64,000 nt of DNA from Streptomyces uncialis (GCF_001905345.1 NZ_LFBV01000004.1:558001-622000), one strand, 5' to 3'; counted from the stretch's first letter, positions 42,948 through 51,858 are shown. Program-made: numbers and translations. Notes: generated by a model from the letters alone, not told the origin.

Positions 42948-43191
42948 GATGCCTCCTCCGTCCGGATGTGTGACTTTCTGTCACCGTGGTGACGCCGACC
43001 GCTCTCATTCCGAGGGTACAAATGATGGCGAACCCGCGCAGAAAACCAGTGGCGCCGTCGCATCGTTCCGTCCTGTCGGCCCCGTCCGTCCGTGGCGTGG
43101 AACCGAGCCGACGGGTGTGCCGACCGGCGACAGGACACCGGCTACCCGACGGCTCCCCGCCGACACCTGCCCGACCCCGTACCGCGCTACC

Positions 43192-43935
43192 TCACGAGGT
43201 TCGCCTCCTGAACAAGAACCCCGAAGCCCCTGCCGAAACCGCCAGGATCCCCGCACACCAGGCCAGCGCCACCCACGCGGTGGCTCCCACCGGCTGCCCG
43301 AGCAGCAGCCCCCGAAGTGCCTCGATCACCTTGGTCACCGGCTGATGGGCCGCGAAGCCCTGGAGCCAGCCGGGCATCGTGTCGGTCGGGACGAAGGCGC
43401 TGCTGGGGTAGGGGAGGAAGCTGACGAAGAAGGTGTAGCCGCCCGCCGCTTCGGGAGACCTGACGAAGAGTCCGATCGCGGCCGAGAACCAGGACAGGGC
43501 GAGGATGTAGGCGAGGAGGACGGCGGTCGCCGCCAGCCAGCCCGAGAGGGTGGCCGAGGGGCGGAAGCCGATGGCGAAGGCGAGGCAGAGGACCAGGGCG
43601 GTGGCCAGCAGGTTGCGGGCCGCCGAGGCCAGGACGTGACCGGTCAGGATCGGGGCCCCGCCGATGTCCAGGGAGCGGAAGCGGTCGATGATGCCGCCCT
43701 TGAGGTCCTCCGTCACCGCCATCGCGGTGGTGGCCGAGCCGAAGCCCGCGCAGAGGAGGAGGACGCCGGGGACGACGTAGGTGACGTACTGGGTACCGGT
43801 GTTGATCGCACCGCCGAAGAAGTAGACGAAGATCAGCAGGATCATCACCGGAAGGGCCATCGAGGTGATGAGGGCGTCGATGTTGCGGCGGCTCAGGCGC
43901 AGCGAGCGGCCGGTCATGATGAGGGCGTCAGACAT
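43192..43935 (-). CDS. ABC-2 type exporter permease (DrrB-like), second system
   Basis: This 247-aa permease is paralogous to the one at 37552-38343: YVTYVVPGVLLLCAGFGSAT, ALVLCLAFAIGFRPSATLSG, SSAFVPTDTMPGWLQGFAAH and KVIEALRGLLLGQPVG. It has about six transmembrane segments. It overlaps the 3' end of its ATPase gene by 8 nt and is transcribed with it from the TetR-controlled promoter region at 44910-44949. Confidence 0.9.
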   Translation of the reverse strand: MSDALIMTGRSLRLSRRNIDALITSMALPVMILLIFVYFFGGAINTGTQYVTYVVPGVLLLCAGFGSATTAMAVTEDLKGGIIDRFRSLDIGGAPILTGHVLASAARNLLATALVLCLAFAIGFRPSATLSGWLAATAVLLAYILALSWFSAAIGLFVRSPEAAGGYTFFVSFLPYPSSAFVPTDTMPGWLQGFAAHQPVTKVIEALRGLLLGQPVGATAWVALAWCAGILAVSAGASGFLFRRRTS

Positions 43936-44884
43936 GGGCCTGCTCCGCGGCGGGGGATCGGGTGAGTTCGAGGAAGACGTCGTCGAGGGTCGCCGTGTGG
44001 ACGGAGAAGCTCGAAATGGCGGTGCGGGTGGGATCCAGCTCGTCCAGCAGGGCGCGGATGTGGGCGGCCGAGCCGTCGGTGGGGATGCCCAGGGTGCGGG
44101 TGCCGGGGTCGGAGAAGGTCGCCCGGGAGGCCAGGCGCAGATAGCTCGCCGGGTCGGCGAGGACCAGGTCGAGGCGGTGGCCCGCGACGCGTCGCTTCAG
44201 TTCCGCCGGGGTGCCTTCGGCGACCAGGGCGCCCTTGTCGAGTACCGCGACGCGGTCCGCCAGCCGGTCCGCCTCTTCCAGGTACTGAGTGGTCAGGAAG
44301 ACCGTGGTGCCTCGGGCCGACAGTTCGCGTACGACGTCCCAGAGGGCGGCGCGGCTGCGTGGGTCCAGGCCCGTGGTCGGCTCGTCGAGGAAGATCACCT
44401 CGGGGTCGCCGACCAGGGACGCGGCCAGGTCCAGGCGGCGGCGCATACCGCCTGAGTACGTCTTCACCAGCCGGTCGGCCGCGTCGGTGAGGCCGAACCG
44501 GTCGAGGAGCTCCGCCGCCCTGGTGCGCGCGGTCGCGCGGCTGTGACGGGCCAGCCGGGTCATCATCCGCAGGTTCTCGGTGCCCGTCTGCATCTCGTCG
44601 ACCGCCGCGAACTGGCCGGTCAGGCTGATCGCCCGGCGGACCTGGGATCGCGCGGTGCGGATGTCGTGGCCGGCCACCCGGGCCGTGCCCGCGTCGGCGG
44701 TCGAGAGCGTGGCCAGGATCCGTACGGCGGTGGTCTTGCCCGCGCCGTTGGGGCCGAGCAGCGCGTGCACGGCACCACGCGGGACGGTGAGATCCACACC
44801 GCGCAGGACCTGTTGGTCGCCGTAGGACTTGGTGAGGCCGGTGGCCTCGATGGCCGGGGGTACGTCGGACGGGTGCTCTGGCAT
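43928..44884 (-). CDS. ABC exporter ATP-binding protein (DrrA-like), second system
   Basis: This 318-aa DrrA-type ATPase has Walker A GPNGAGKTTAVRILATL near residue 44, TGQFAAVDEMQTGTENLRMM, signature YSGGMRRRLDLAASLV, Walker B VIFLDEPTTGLDPRSR, TTQYLEEADRLADRV and C-terminal SSFSVHTATLDDVFLELT. It forms an exporter with the permease at 43192-43935. A TetR gene is divergent, and the double operator lies between them, the usual layout for a drug-inducible efflux pump. GAGGGG precedes the ATG. Confidence 0.93.
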   Translation of the reverse strand: MPEHPSDVPPAIEATGLTKSYGDQQVLRGVDLTVPRGAVHALLGPNGAGKTTAVRILATLSTADAGTARVAGHDIRTARSQVRRAISLTGQFAAVDEMQTGTENLRMMTRLARHSRATARTRAAELLDRFGLTDAADRLVKTYSGGMRRRLDLAASLVGDPEVIFLDEPTTGLDPRSRAALWDVVRELSARGTTVFLTTQYLEEADRLADRVAVLDKGALVAEGTPAELKRRVAGHRLDLVLADPASYLRLASRATFSDPGTRTLGIPTDGSAAHIRALLDELDPTRTAISSFSVHTATLDDVFLELTRSPAAEQAHV

Positions 44885-44909
44885 CGCCCCTCATCTCCGT
44901 TCCGCTTAA

Positions 44910-44949
44910 CTGCGTAACCCTTACGCATTAGTGCGTAAGGGTTACGCAG
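44910..44949. promoter_or_regulatory. Double TetR operator: two TGCGTAA-N3-TTACGCA palindromes
   Basis: TGCGTAACCCTTACGCA (44911-44927) and TGCGTAAGGGTTACGCA (44932-44948) are each palindromic. Together they form a perfect inverted repeat with an 18-bp arm on each side of TTAG. The two centres are 21 bp apart, two helical turns, as expected for cooperative binding of two TetR dimers on one face. A TAGGAT -10 (44953-44958) for the tetR gene overlaps the right edge, so autoregulation is likely. Confidence 0.85.
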
Positions 44950-45012
44950 AACTAGGATGTGGGTCAAGCGGCTGGGGACCGGATGGCGGCCAGGGTGACG
45001 GGAGAGGCGTAC

Positions 45013-45774
45013 GTGGCGGACATGGAGAGCGGTACGGGACTGCCCGCGAGCCTCGAAGTGGCCTGGGGTCTGCGCGAACGTCCCGCGAAGGGGCCGCGGC
45101 CCGGACTGAGCCTCGACCGGATCGTGGACACCGCCGTCCGGATCGCAGCCGCCGAAGGGCTCGGCGCGGTGTCCATGGGGCGGGTCGCCAAGGAACTCGG
45201 CGTCTCGACCATGTCGCTCTACCGCTATGTCGGAGCCAGGGACGAGCTCTATGTCCTCATGCAGGAGGCGGCCGTCGGTGCGCCCCCCGAGGCGCCGCCC
45301 GCCGGTACCGGGTGGCGCGCGTGCCTCGCGTGGTGGGCGCGGGCGCAGCGGGCGGTCTTCCGGCGGAACCTGTGGCTGCTGCGCATCCCGACCTCGGGAC
45401 CGCCCGTCGGCCCCAACTCCCTGGCCTGGATGGAGGCGGCGCTCGCGGGGCTGGACGGCACCGGGCTGCGGGAGGAGGAGAAACTCTCCGTGCTGATGCT
45501 GGTAGGAGGCTACGTACGGAACGCGTCCGTGCTGGTGTCCGACCTGGAGGCAGGGATGCGGGCGAGCGGGGTCGGGCCCGACGAGTCGCTGCGGCGCTAC
45601 GCGGCGGCGCTCGGAGCCCTCACCGACGCCGGGCGGCATCCCGCCCTCACCCGGCTCCTCGGCTCGGGCGTGTTCGAGCACGGGGATCACGGGGACGAGG
45701 CCGACGTCGACTTCGACTTCGGGCTCGACCGGGTACTCGACGGGATCGAGGCCCTGGTCGTGTCGCGACGCTGA
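45013..45774 (+). CDS. TetR/AcrR-family repressor of the divergent exporter
   Basis: This TetR-family protein is about 253 aa. The N-terminal helix-turn-helix (LDRIVDTAVRIAAAEGLGAV, then MGRVAKELGVSTMSLYRYVG, residues about 33-75) is followed by a TetR_C-type ligand domain (WARAQRAVFRRNLWLLRIPT, then LSVLMLVGGYVRNASVLVSD). It is divergent from the DrrAB-like genes with a double palindromic operator between. GGGAGAGG 5 nt upstream favours GTG 45013. ATG 44983 is possible; GTG 44959 would overlap the predicted promoter. Confidence 0.88.
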   Translation: MADMESGTGLPASLEVAWGLRERPAKGPRPGLSLDRIVDTAVRIAAAEGLGAVSMGRVAKELGVSTMSLYRYVGARDELYVLMQEAAVGAPPEAPPAGTGWRACLAWWARAQRAVFRRNLWLLRIPTSGPPVGPNSLAWMEAALAGLDGTGLREEEKLSVLMLVGGYVRNASVLVSDLEAGMRASGVGPDESLRRYAAALGALTDAGRHPALTRLLGSGVFEHGDHGDEADVDFDFGLDRVLDGIEALVVSRR

Positions 45775-46110
45775 GGTCGCACCCCCTGGCCGGCTCCCGC
45801 CGGCCGGCTCGTCCTCAAGGCGGCCCCGGAGTCCGGCCGCCGGCCGCGGACCGGTGGCGGCAACCGGGAGGGCTCGTCCGGCTAGGGTCACCTGGGAGCC
45901 GCGACGAAGGGGGAGGCCTTGCCCGTACGGACAGAGGGGCGCGTGTCCGGACAGCCCGCTGTCCGGACGGACATGACGAGACGCCGGAGAGCGCGTACCC
46001 CCACTCCTGAGGGTTCCCACGGCGCCGGACCTGCCGTCGTGGGAGAGCCGAGGTCCGCCGGGTCAACCCCGGCGATGTGACATCTGGTGACGGATGAGAG
46101 GGTCGGACGA
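45775..46110. other. Intergenic region, tetR to pcaL
   Basis: The 336-nt gap between two plus-strand genes contains no supported gene. Notable features are the GTCCGGAC inverted repeat (45945-45968) and an imperfect hairpin TCCCACGGC...GCCGTCGTGGGA (about 46014-46043). GAGAGGG at 46096-46102 is the pcaL ribosome-binding site. Confidence 0.5.
45945..45968. repeat. Inverted repeat of two GTCCGGAC palindromes upstream of pcaL
   Basis: GTCCGGACAG-CCCG-CTGTCCGGAC is a perfect 10-bp inverted repeat with a 4-nt loop, made of two copies of the palindrome GTCCGGAC. It lies about 140 nt upstream of pcaL in a 336-nt gap with no gene. It lacks a T-run, so it may be an operator or an RNA hairpin. The core GTCCGGAC also occurs in the GntR operator at 17993-18004. 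Confidence 0.55.
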
Positions 46111-47403
46111 GTGAGCGAGACACCGATGAAAACCCTGCAATACCGCTTTGACGGGCCGGAGGACGCCCCGGTCCTGGTCATCGGGCCCTCGTTGGGTACC
46201 ACATGGCACATGTGGGACCGCCAGGTCCCGGAGCTCGCCGGTCAGTGGCGCGTCCTGCGGTTCGATCTTCCCGGCCACGGAGGCGCCCCCGCCCGCCCGG
46301 TGTCCTCCGTCGGGGAACTGTCCGACCGGCTGGTGGCACTGCTCGACGAGCTGGGTGTCCAGCGCTTCGGCTACGCGGGCTGTGCCTTCGCGGGCGCCAT
46401 AGGGATCGACCTCGCGCTGCGCCACCCCCACCGGGTCGCCTCGCTGGCCCTGATCGCCTCCTCGCCCCGGTTCGGCACCCCCGACGAGTTCCGCCAGCGC
46501 GGGGTCGTCGTACGGACCAACGGGCTCGACCCGATCGCGCGGTCGTCGCCCGAGCGCTGGTTCACCCCCGGGTTCGCCGCGGCCCAGCCCGCGATCACCG
46601 AGTGGGCCGTGCAGATGGTGCGCACCACCGACCCGGGCTGCTACATCGCCGCCTGCGAGGCGCTCGCCACCTTCGACGCGCGGGCCGCGCTCGCCCGGAT
46701 AGGAGTGCCGACGCTGGTCCTCGTCGGCTCCGAGGACAAGGTCACCGGGCCCGCCGAGGCACGGACCCTTGTCGCCGGCATCCCCGACGCCCGGCTCGCC
46801 GTCGTCCCCGGCGCCTCCCATCTGGCCGCCGTGGAACAGCCCGTCGCGGTCACCGATCTGCTCGTACGGCACTTCTCCACGTCCTGGGCCGCGCAGTCCG
46901 ACGCGACCGGACAGCACCGGCTCGTCACCACGGCGACCGTCCCCGCCCCGGCCGCACCGCCCGCGGCGGTCGCCGTCGCCGCCATCGCGCCCGCCGCGGA
47001 ACAGTCCGGCGGCAGGCCCACGGGCGACGCCTACGAGGCGGGGCTGAAGGTACGCCGCGAAGTGCTCGGCGACGCGCACGTGGACCGTACGCTCGACGCC
47101 GCCGACGACTTCTCGGAGGACTTCCAGCGGTTCGTGACCCGCTACGCCTGGGGCGAGGTGTGGGACCGGCCCGGACTCGACCGGCGGCTGCGCAGCACGG
47201 CCGCCCTCAGCGCGCTGGTGGCGGGCGGCCACACCGAGGAACTGGCCACCCACACCCGGGCCGCGCTGCGCAACGGGCTCACCCCCGCGGAGATCAAGGA
47301 GATCCTGCTGCAGGCCGCCGTCTACTGCGGTGTGCCCGCTGCCAACCGCGCCTTCCGTGCCGCCCAGCAGGTCATCCGGGAGGAGACGACCCCGCAGGAG
47401 TGA
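46111..47403 (+). CDS. pcaL: Fused 3-oxoadipate enol-lactonase / 4-carboxymuconolactone decarboxylase
   Basis: PcaL of the protocatechuate branch decarboxylates gamma-carboxymuconolactone and hydrolyses the resulting enol-lactone to 3-oxoadipate. Residues about 1-250 are an alpha/beta hydrolase (VLVIGPSLGTTWHMWDRQV, FDLPGHGG, LVLVGSEDKVTGP, VVPGASHLAAVEQP). An Ala-rich linker of about 55 residues follows. Residues about 305-430 form the decarboxylase (AYEAGLKVRREVLGDAHVDR, LSALVAGGHTEELATHTRAA). The nucleophile elbow reads G-C-A-F-A instead of G-x-S-x-G (Ala near residue 92), so the lactonase half may differ. No other pca genes are adjacent. GTG 46111 follows GAGAGGG by 8 nt. Confidence 0.85.
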   Translation: MSETPMKTLQYRFDGPEDAPVLVIGPSLGTTWHMWDRQVPELAGQWRVLRFDLPGHGGAPARPVSSVGELSDRLVALLDELGVQRFGYAGCAFAGAIGIDLALRHPHRVASLALIASSPRFGTPDEFRQRGVVVRTNGLDPIARSSPERWFTPGFAAAQPAITEWAVQMVRTTDPGCYIAACEALATFDARAALARIGVPTLVLVGSEDKVTGPAEARTLVAGIPDARLAVVPGASHLAAVEQPVAVTDLLVRHFSTSWAAQSDATGQHRLVTTATVPAPAAPPAAVAVAAIAPAAEQSGGRPTGDAYEAGLKVRREVLGDAHVDRTLDAADDFSEDFQRFVTRYAWGEVWDRPGLDRRLRSTAALSALVAGGHTEELATHTRAALRNGLTPAEIKEILLQAAVYCGVPAANRAFRAAQQVIREETTPQE

Positions 47404-47554
47404 CCCGCCCCGGGACCGGATCGGGGGCATCCCGGGCCCGCCCCGGAGCCGTCCCGGGCCCGGATCGCGCGGGACCAGCCCTTCCGGGCCGCGGGGGCGA
47501 CCCGCTGTGGCGCGTGCGCGGGCGCCGGGCACCGCGCGATGGAGGATGGGGCCC

Positions 47555-48187
47555 ATGAAGCTCACCAAGAAGACACACGCGTGCGTACGGCTGGAGAAGG
47601 ACGGCCGCTCCCTGGTGGTCGACCCCGGCGGGTACACGGAGGAGGACGCCACCCGGGGGGCCGCGGCGATCCTCGTCACGCATGAGCACCCCGACCACTT
47701 CAGCGAGGAACGTCTGCGGGCCGCGCTGGACGCCGACCCGGCCACCACCGTGTGGACGCTCCGGTCGGTCGCCGCGCAGCTGTCCGCCGCGTACCCGGGA
47801 CGGATCCGCACGGTCGGGCACGGCGACACCTTCTCGGTCGCGGGCTTCGACATCGAGGTCCACGGCGAACTGCACGCCGTGATCCACCCGGACATCCCCC
47901 GGATCACCAATGTGGGTTTCCTGGTCGACGGTTCGGTCTTCCACCCGGGCGACGCGCTCACCGTCCCGGGCCGCCCGGTGGACACCCTGATGCTGCCGGT
48001 GCACGCGCCCTGGAACAAGATCTCCGAGGTGATCGACTACGTCCGCGAGGTCGGGCCGCGCCGCGCCTACGACATCCATGACGCGCTGCTCACCGACCTG
48101 GCCCGGCCCCTCTACGACCGCCAGATCGGGTCCCTCGGCGGAGCCGAGCACCTGCGGCTGGCCCCCGGCGGCACCGCCGACCTGTAG
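47555..48187 (+). CDS. MBL-fold metallo-hydrolase (UlaG-like)
   Basis: This 210-aa metallo-beta-lactamase-fold protein has the metal motif VTHEHPDHFSEERL (H-x-H-x-D-H, near residue 43). Further ligands are in VHGELHAVIHPDIPR and FHPGDALTVP (near 132), and it ends in AYDIHDALLTDLARPLY. It resembles UlaG-like lactonases and nucleases; substrate is unknown. GGAGG 9 nt upstream supports ATG 47555. It lies between pcaL and exonuclease III on the same strand. Confidence 0.88.
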   Translation: MKLTKKTHACVRLEKDGRSLVVDPGGYTEEDATRGAAAILVTHEHPDHFSEERLRAALDADPATTVWTLRSVAAQLSAAYPGRIRTVGHGDTFSVAGFDIEVHGELHAVIHPDIPRITNVGFLVDGSVFHPGDALTVPGRPVDTLMLPVHAPWNKISEVIDYVREVGPRRAYDIHDALLTDLARPLYDRQIGSLGGAEHLRLAPGGTADL

Positions 48188-48245
48188 CCGCCCCCGGGCG
48201 GTCCGGGGCCCCGGGTTGTCACACCCGCCGGGTAGGTTGGGGGAC

Positions 48246-49025
48246 ATGCGTATCGCCACCTGGAACGTGAACTCGATCACCGCGCGGACCCCCCGTCTGC
48301 TGGCCTGGCTGGAGAGCACCGGCACCGATGTGCTGTGTCTCCAGGAGGCGAAGACGACCGAGGCGCAGTTCCCGGTCGCCGAGCTGCGCGAGCTGGGGTA
48401 CGAGTCGGCGGTCCACGCGACCGGCCGGTGGAACGGCGTCGCGGTGATCTCCCGGGTCGGTCTGGAGGACGTGGTCAAGGGCCTGCCGGGCGACCCGGGC
48501 TACGAGGACGTCCAGGAGCCCCGCGCCGTCGCGGCCACCTGCGGTCCGGTCCGGGTCTGGTCGGTGTACGTGCCGAACGGCCGGGAGGTCGGGCACGCGC
48601 ACTACGCGTACAAGCTCCGCTGGTTCGAGGCGCTGAGGGCGGCCGTCGCGGACGACGCGGCGGGCGGCCGCCCGTTCGCCGTCCTCGGTGACTACAACGT
48701 CGCCCCGGCCGACGAGGACGTCTGGGACATCTCCGTCTTCGACGGCGCCACCCATGTCACCCCCGCGGAGCGGGCCGCGCTCGCCGACCTGCGCGCCACG
48801 GGCCTCGGCGATGTCGTCCCGCGCCCCCTGAAGTACGACCACCCGTACACGTACTGGGACTACCGCCAGCTCAGCTTCCCGAAGAACAAGGGCATGCGGA
48901 TCGACCTCGTGTACGGGAACGAGCCCTTCACCAAGGCCGTCACCGACGCGTACGTGGACCGTGAGGAGCGCAAGGGCAAGGGCGCGTCCGACCACGCTCC
49001 TGTCGTGGTCGACCTGGACGTCTGA
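48246..49025 (+). CDS. xthA: Exodeoxyribonuclease III / AP endonuclease
   Basis: This 259-aa enzyme of the exonuclease III family repairs abasic sites and removes 3'-blocking groups in base-excision repair. Motifs seen: MRIATWNVNSITAR, the catalytic Glu in LCLQEAKTTE (residue 34), YVPNGREVG, FAVLGDYNVAPADEDVWD (Asp/Asn pair), RIDLVYGNE and the terminal GASDHAPVVVDL with the catalytic Asp-His. TAGGTT (48233-48238) 7 nt before the ATG suggests a leaderless mRNA. It is convergent with the SGNH hydrolase gene. Confidence 0.94.
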   Translation: MRIATWNVNSITARTPRLLAWLESTGTDVLCLQEAKTTEAQFPVAELRELGYESAVHATGRWNGVAVISRVGLEDVVKGLPGDPGYEDVQEPRAVAATCGPVRVWSVYVPNGREVGHAHYAYKLRWFEALRAAVADDAAGGRPFAVLGDYNVAPADEDVWDISVFDGATHVTPAERAALADLRATGLGDVVPRPLKYDHPYTYWDYRQLSFPKNKGMRIDLVYGNEPFTKAVTDAYVDREERKGKGASDHAPVVVDLDV

Positions 49026-49089
49026 GCGCCGGACGGCCTGGTGGCCCGGCGCCGGGCGGTCCTGAGAGGTACCGCCCGGCGGTGGGGCC

Positions 49090-50934
49090 TCAGTGGCGCA
49101 GTTCCCTCAGGTCCACCGAGTCCGCCAGCGCGGCCATCCCGGCGTCACCGGGGTGCAGATGGTCCCCGCTGTCGTAGCGGGGCGCCATCCGGGACGGCTG
49201 CTCCGGATCGCGCAGCACCCGGTCGAAGTCGAGGACCGCGTCGAAGGGCGGCCCCGGCTCGGCGCGCAGCGCGTCGTTGACGGCCCGCCGCTCGGTGTCG
49301 ACGGCGGCCGTGCAGCGTTTCTCGCCGCCGCAGGGCGTGAGCGTCGCCACCACCACCCGCAGTCCCCGGGCCCGTGCCCGGCCGGCGACCTCCCGCAGCC
49401 CCGCCAGCACCTCCCCGGCCGTGGCGCCCCAGCGCAGATCGTTGACGCCCTGGAAGACCACCAGGGTCCGGGCGGAGGTCTGGGCGAGCGCGTCGCGGTC
49501 CAGCCGGGACAGCACGCTCACACCCGACGAGTCCTTCGACACCCCGTCGCCGGGGTAGCGGTCGGTGAGGACGCGGTTGGCGGAGATCCCCTGGTTGAGG
49601 ACGCCGTGGCGGGGTGCGCGCGGGCGGTTGTGCAGCCGGGCCGTCAGATGGTCCGTCCAGCGCAGATCGGTGTCCCGGTTCGCCTCCGACGCGTCCGTGA
49701 TGGAGTCCCCGATCACGACCACCGACCCGGGGCCGCCGCCGACGTCGACCCCGGTGAGCAGCGGCCAGGTCGTGATCTCCTCGGGGAAGGCCGCCGGGTC
49801 GGTCGTGCCGGTGCGGTCGCCCGCCCCGCCGAGGTACGAGGTGCGGGCCGACTCGCGGTGCAGGGGAGCGGCCCGGACCGTCCCGGGCAGATGGAAGCTC
49901 ACCAGCAGATCCGTGCCGGGGGGCACGTCGAAGGGGAGCGGGTCGCTGAAGACCTGGGCGCCCGCCGGGATCTCCGTCCCGTCCGCGCCGCCGAAGGCCA
50001 GCGGGACGGGCGTGTCCCGCGGTGTCGCCCCGGCGTCGCGGACGGCGACGCTGGCCGCCCCGATCCGTACCGGCTCCGGGGCGAACGTGTTGTCGAGGCG
50101 GACCCGCAGCCGGGGGCCGCCCGCCGAGGTGCGCACCACGAGCCGCAGGGTGCGGTCCGTCCACGGGCCGACCTTGGCGTAGGTGCCGGTGGAGGTCGCC
50201 CAGCTGCCGGTCCAGCCGGTCGTCGAGGGCCGTACCTCGATCGCGAACACATGGAGGTCCGCGCCGGACCCGTCCCGGGGCAGGGTGACCGAGGCGATCT
50301 CCCGGCCGGGGACCAGCGGGACGGTCACGGCGTACAGCTTGGCGCGTTCGGTGAGCCGTCCGGAGGGCTTGTTCACATGGGGCAGCGCCACGGCCTTGGT
50401 GGCGAGCGGGCCGCCGCGCCAGTCGGGGGCGGTCAGCCGGTACGGGGTGCGCAGCCCGTCGCGGTAGCGGACGGTGCCGTCGCCGGTGGCGGTGCCCCGG
50501 GTGCCGGTGACGAGGAGGACCAGCGCGTCGCCCTGCCCGGTGACCCGGACGGCCTGTCCGTCCGCCCGGACGTTGTCGAATCCGCCGTCCACGGGCCGGG
50601 GCCAGGTCAGCGGCGCTCCGGCGACCGTCATCGTCCGGCCCGGGGTCCAGCCCGCCGCCGCGAGATCGCCCGCCGACAGGGACGCGCCGGAGCCGTCGAG
50701 GTCCGCGTACTGGGGCCGGTCGTCGTCGCTGATGCCCCGGTTGTCGAACAGGTGCTCCAGGGGCAGCGGGGTCCGGGACGCCTCGGGGACCGGAGTCCGG
50801 CCGGCCGCGGCGGCGGTGCCCGGCGGGCCGGGGATCGTACCCGGGGTGAGCGGAGTCACAGCCGTCACCACGGTGAGCAGGACCGCCGCCGTACGGTTCC
50901 GCCACCGTCTGCCGGGCCCTTCCACTGGGCTCAT
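49090..50934 (-). CDS. Secreted SGNH/GDSL hydrolase
   Basis: This 614-aa exported hydrolase has a signal peptide (RNRTAAVLLTVVTAVTPLTP, then an Ala-rich cleavage region near residue 40), a large N-terminal beta-rich region and a C-terminal SGNH domain. In that domain VVVIGDSITDASEAN holds the nucleophile Ser (about residue 408), GISANRVL the Gly, FQGVNDLRWG the Asn, and DHLHPGDAGMAAL the catalytic Asp-x-x-His. It probably deacylates or de-esterifies an extracellular polymer or lipid. It is convergent with xthA. Confidence 0.9.
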   Translation of the reverse strand: MSPVEGPGRRWRNRTAAVLLTVVTAVTPLTPGTIPGPPGTAAAAGRTPVPEASRTPLPLEHLFDNRGISDDDRPQYADLDGSGASLSAGDLAAAGWTPGRTMTVAGAPLTWPRPVDGGFDNVRADGQAVRVTGQGDALVLLVTGTRGTATGDGTVRYRDGLRTPYRLTAPDWRGGPLATKAVALPHVNKPSGRLTERAKLYAVTVPLVPGREIASVTLPRDGSGADLHVFAIEVRPSTTGWTGSWATSTGTYAKVGPWTDRTLRLVVRTSAGGPRLRVRLDNTFAPEPVRIGAASVAVRDAGATPRDTPVPLAFGGADGTEIPAGAQVFSDPLPFDVPPGTDLLVSFHLPGTVRAAPLHRESARTSYLGGAGDRTGTTDPAAFPEEITTWPLLTGVDVGGGPGSVVVIGDSITDASEANRDTDLRWTDHLTARLHNRPRAPRHGVLNQGISANRVLTDRYPGDGVSKDSSGVSVLSRLDRDALAQTSARTLVVFQGVNDLRWGATAGEVLAGLREVAGRARARGLRVVVATLTPCGGEKRCTAAVDTERRAVNDALRAEPGPPFDAVLDFDRVLRDPEQPSRMAPRYDSGDHLHPGDAGMAALADSVDLRELRH

Positions 50935-51215
50935 GGCCGTTCCTTCCGCTCGGGTGGCGGGAGGCCACGCGCAGGTCGTACGGGGACGACGGGCTTGCCG
51001 GGCCCTGTACCCACCGGGCTTCCGTGTCCCGGCCGGGGTCCGGAAGCCGCAGGTCCACGCACCGGAGGCCGGTCCGCGCGCACGCCGTCCGTCCGCCGAC
51101 GCTAGGCAGCGCGCCCCCTTACGTCAACGCACGACGCGCGTACACCCGTCGAACGGCCGCGCGTACGGCCGCGCGCCTGTGGTGCGGTGGGCGGCACGAG
51201 TGCCAGGCTGGAGGT

Positions 51216-51656
51216 ATGAAGATCCCTTTCGTGGACAAGTGGCGCAATCGGCGGCCCGGCTCACACGGCCAGGGGCTCGCGAGGGTGTTCGAGGACGATC
51301 CCGGGGCGGTGGCGGAACTGTTCGCCGAGTGCGAGCTGCTGCGCTCGCAGGCGAGCGGCGCCGGACTCGAACTGGACGACACGGCGGCGTCGTTGACCGA
51401 CCTCGACCAGTTGCTGCCGCGCTGGCGCGACGACCCGGAGGCGCTGCCGTGGCTCGGCAACGACGCGGGTCTGTATCTCGGCACGGTCATCATCCGTACG
51501 GTCCCCGGCGCCTCCTGGTGGGTGTGGCCCGGCGGGCGGCCCGTGGTGCGGCTGGCGTCGGGACGGGAGATCCCGGTCGTCGAGGCGGGTCTTGAGTGGG
51601 CGGTGCACGGCGCGCCCGGTCTGTCGCAGGTCTACGCGGAGGCGGCCGAGTTCTGA
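51216..51656 (+). CDS. DUF6278-like small protein
   Basis: This 146-aa cytoplasmic protein resembles a Streptomyces-specific family (DUF6278-like): MKIPFVDKWRNRRPG, AVAELFAECELLRSQASGAG, LDQLLPRWRDDPEALPWLGN, DAGLYLGTVIIRTVPGASWW and a C-terminal SQVYAEAAEF. Function is unknown. CAGGCT (51204-51209) lies 6 nt before the ATG, and GGAGG is too close to serve as a Shine-Dalgarno, so the transcript is probably leaderless. Confidence 0.65.
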   Translation: MKIPFVDKWRNRRPGSHGQGLARVFEDDPGAVAELFAECELLRSQASGAGLELDDTAASLTDLDQLLPRWRDDPEALPWLGNDAGLYLGTVIIRTVPGASWWVWPGGRPVVRLASGREIPVVEAGLEWAVHGAPGLSQVYAEAAEF

Positions 51657-51858
51657 TCCGCCCCGCGCCCCGCCGCGGGCGGGCGCCGTGACCGGGCCGC
51701 GCGCCCGCGCGGCCGCCGTGCCGCACGGGAAGACGCGTGGTCCGGCCCGCTGACCTCAAATACGGTTAATGACGATACGTGCGTGTCGTCGCTTAAGTCC
51801 CATATTGCGGTGGATAGTTTGCGCGGACCGACACCGCTGAGAGTGGGCAGGGCAGGGC

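Noticed and set aside
51757..51822. GlnR or other nitrogen-regulator box upstream of gluA
   Set aside because: The A+T-rich patch looked suggestive, but no half-sites with proper spacing could be aligned.
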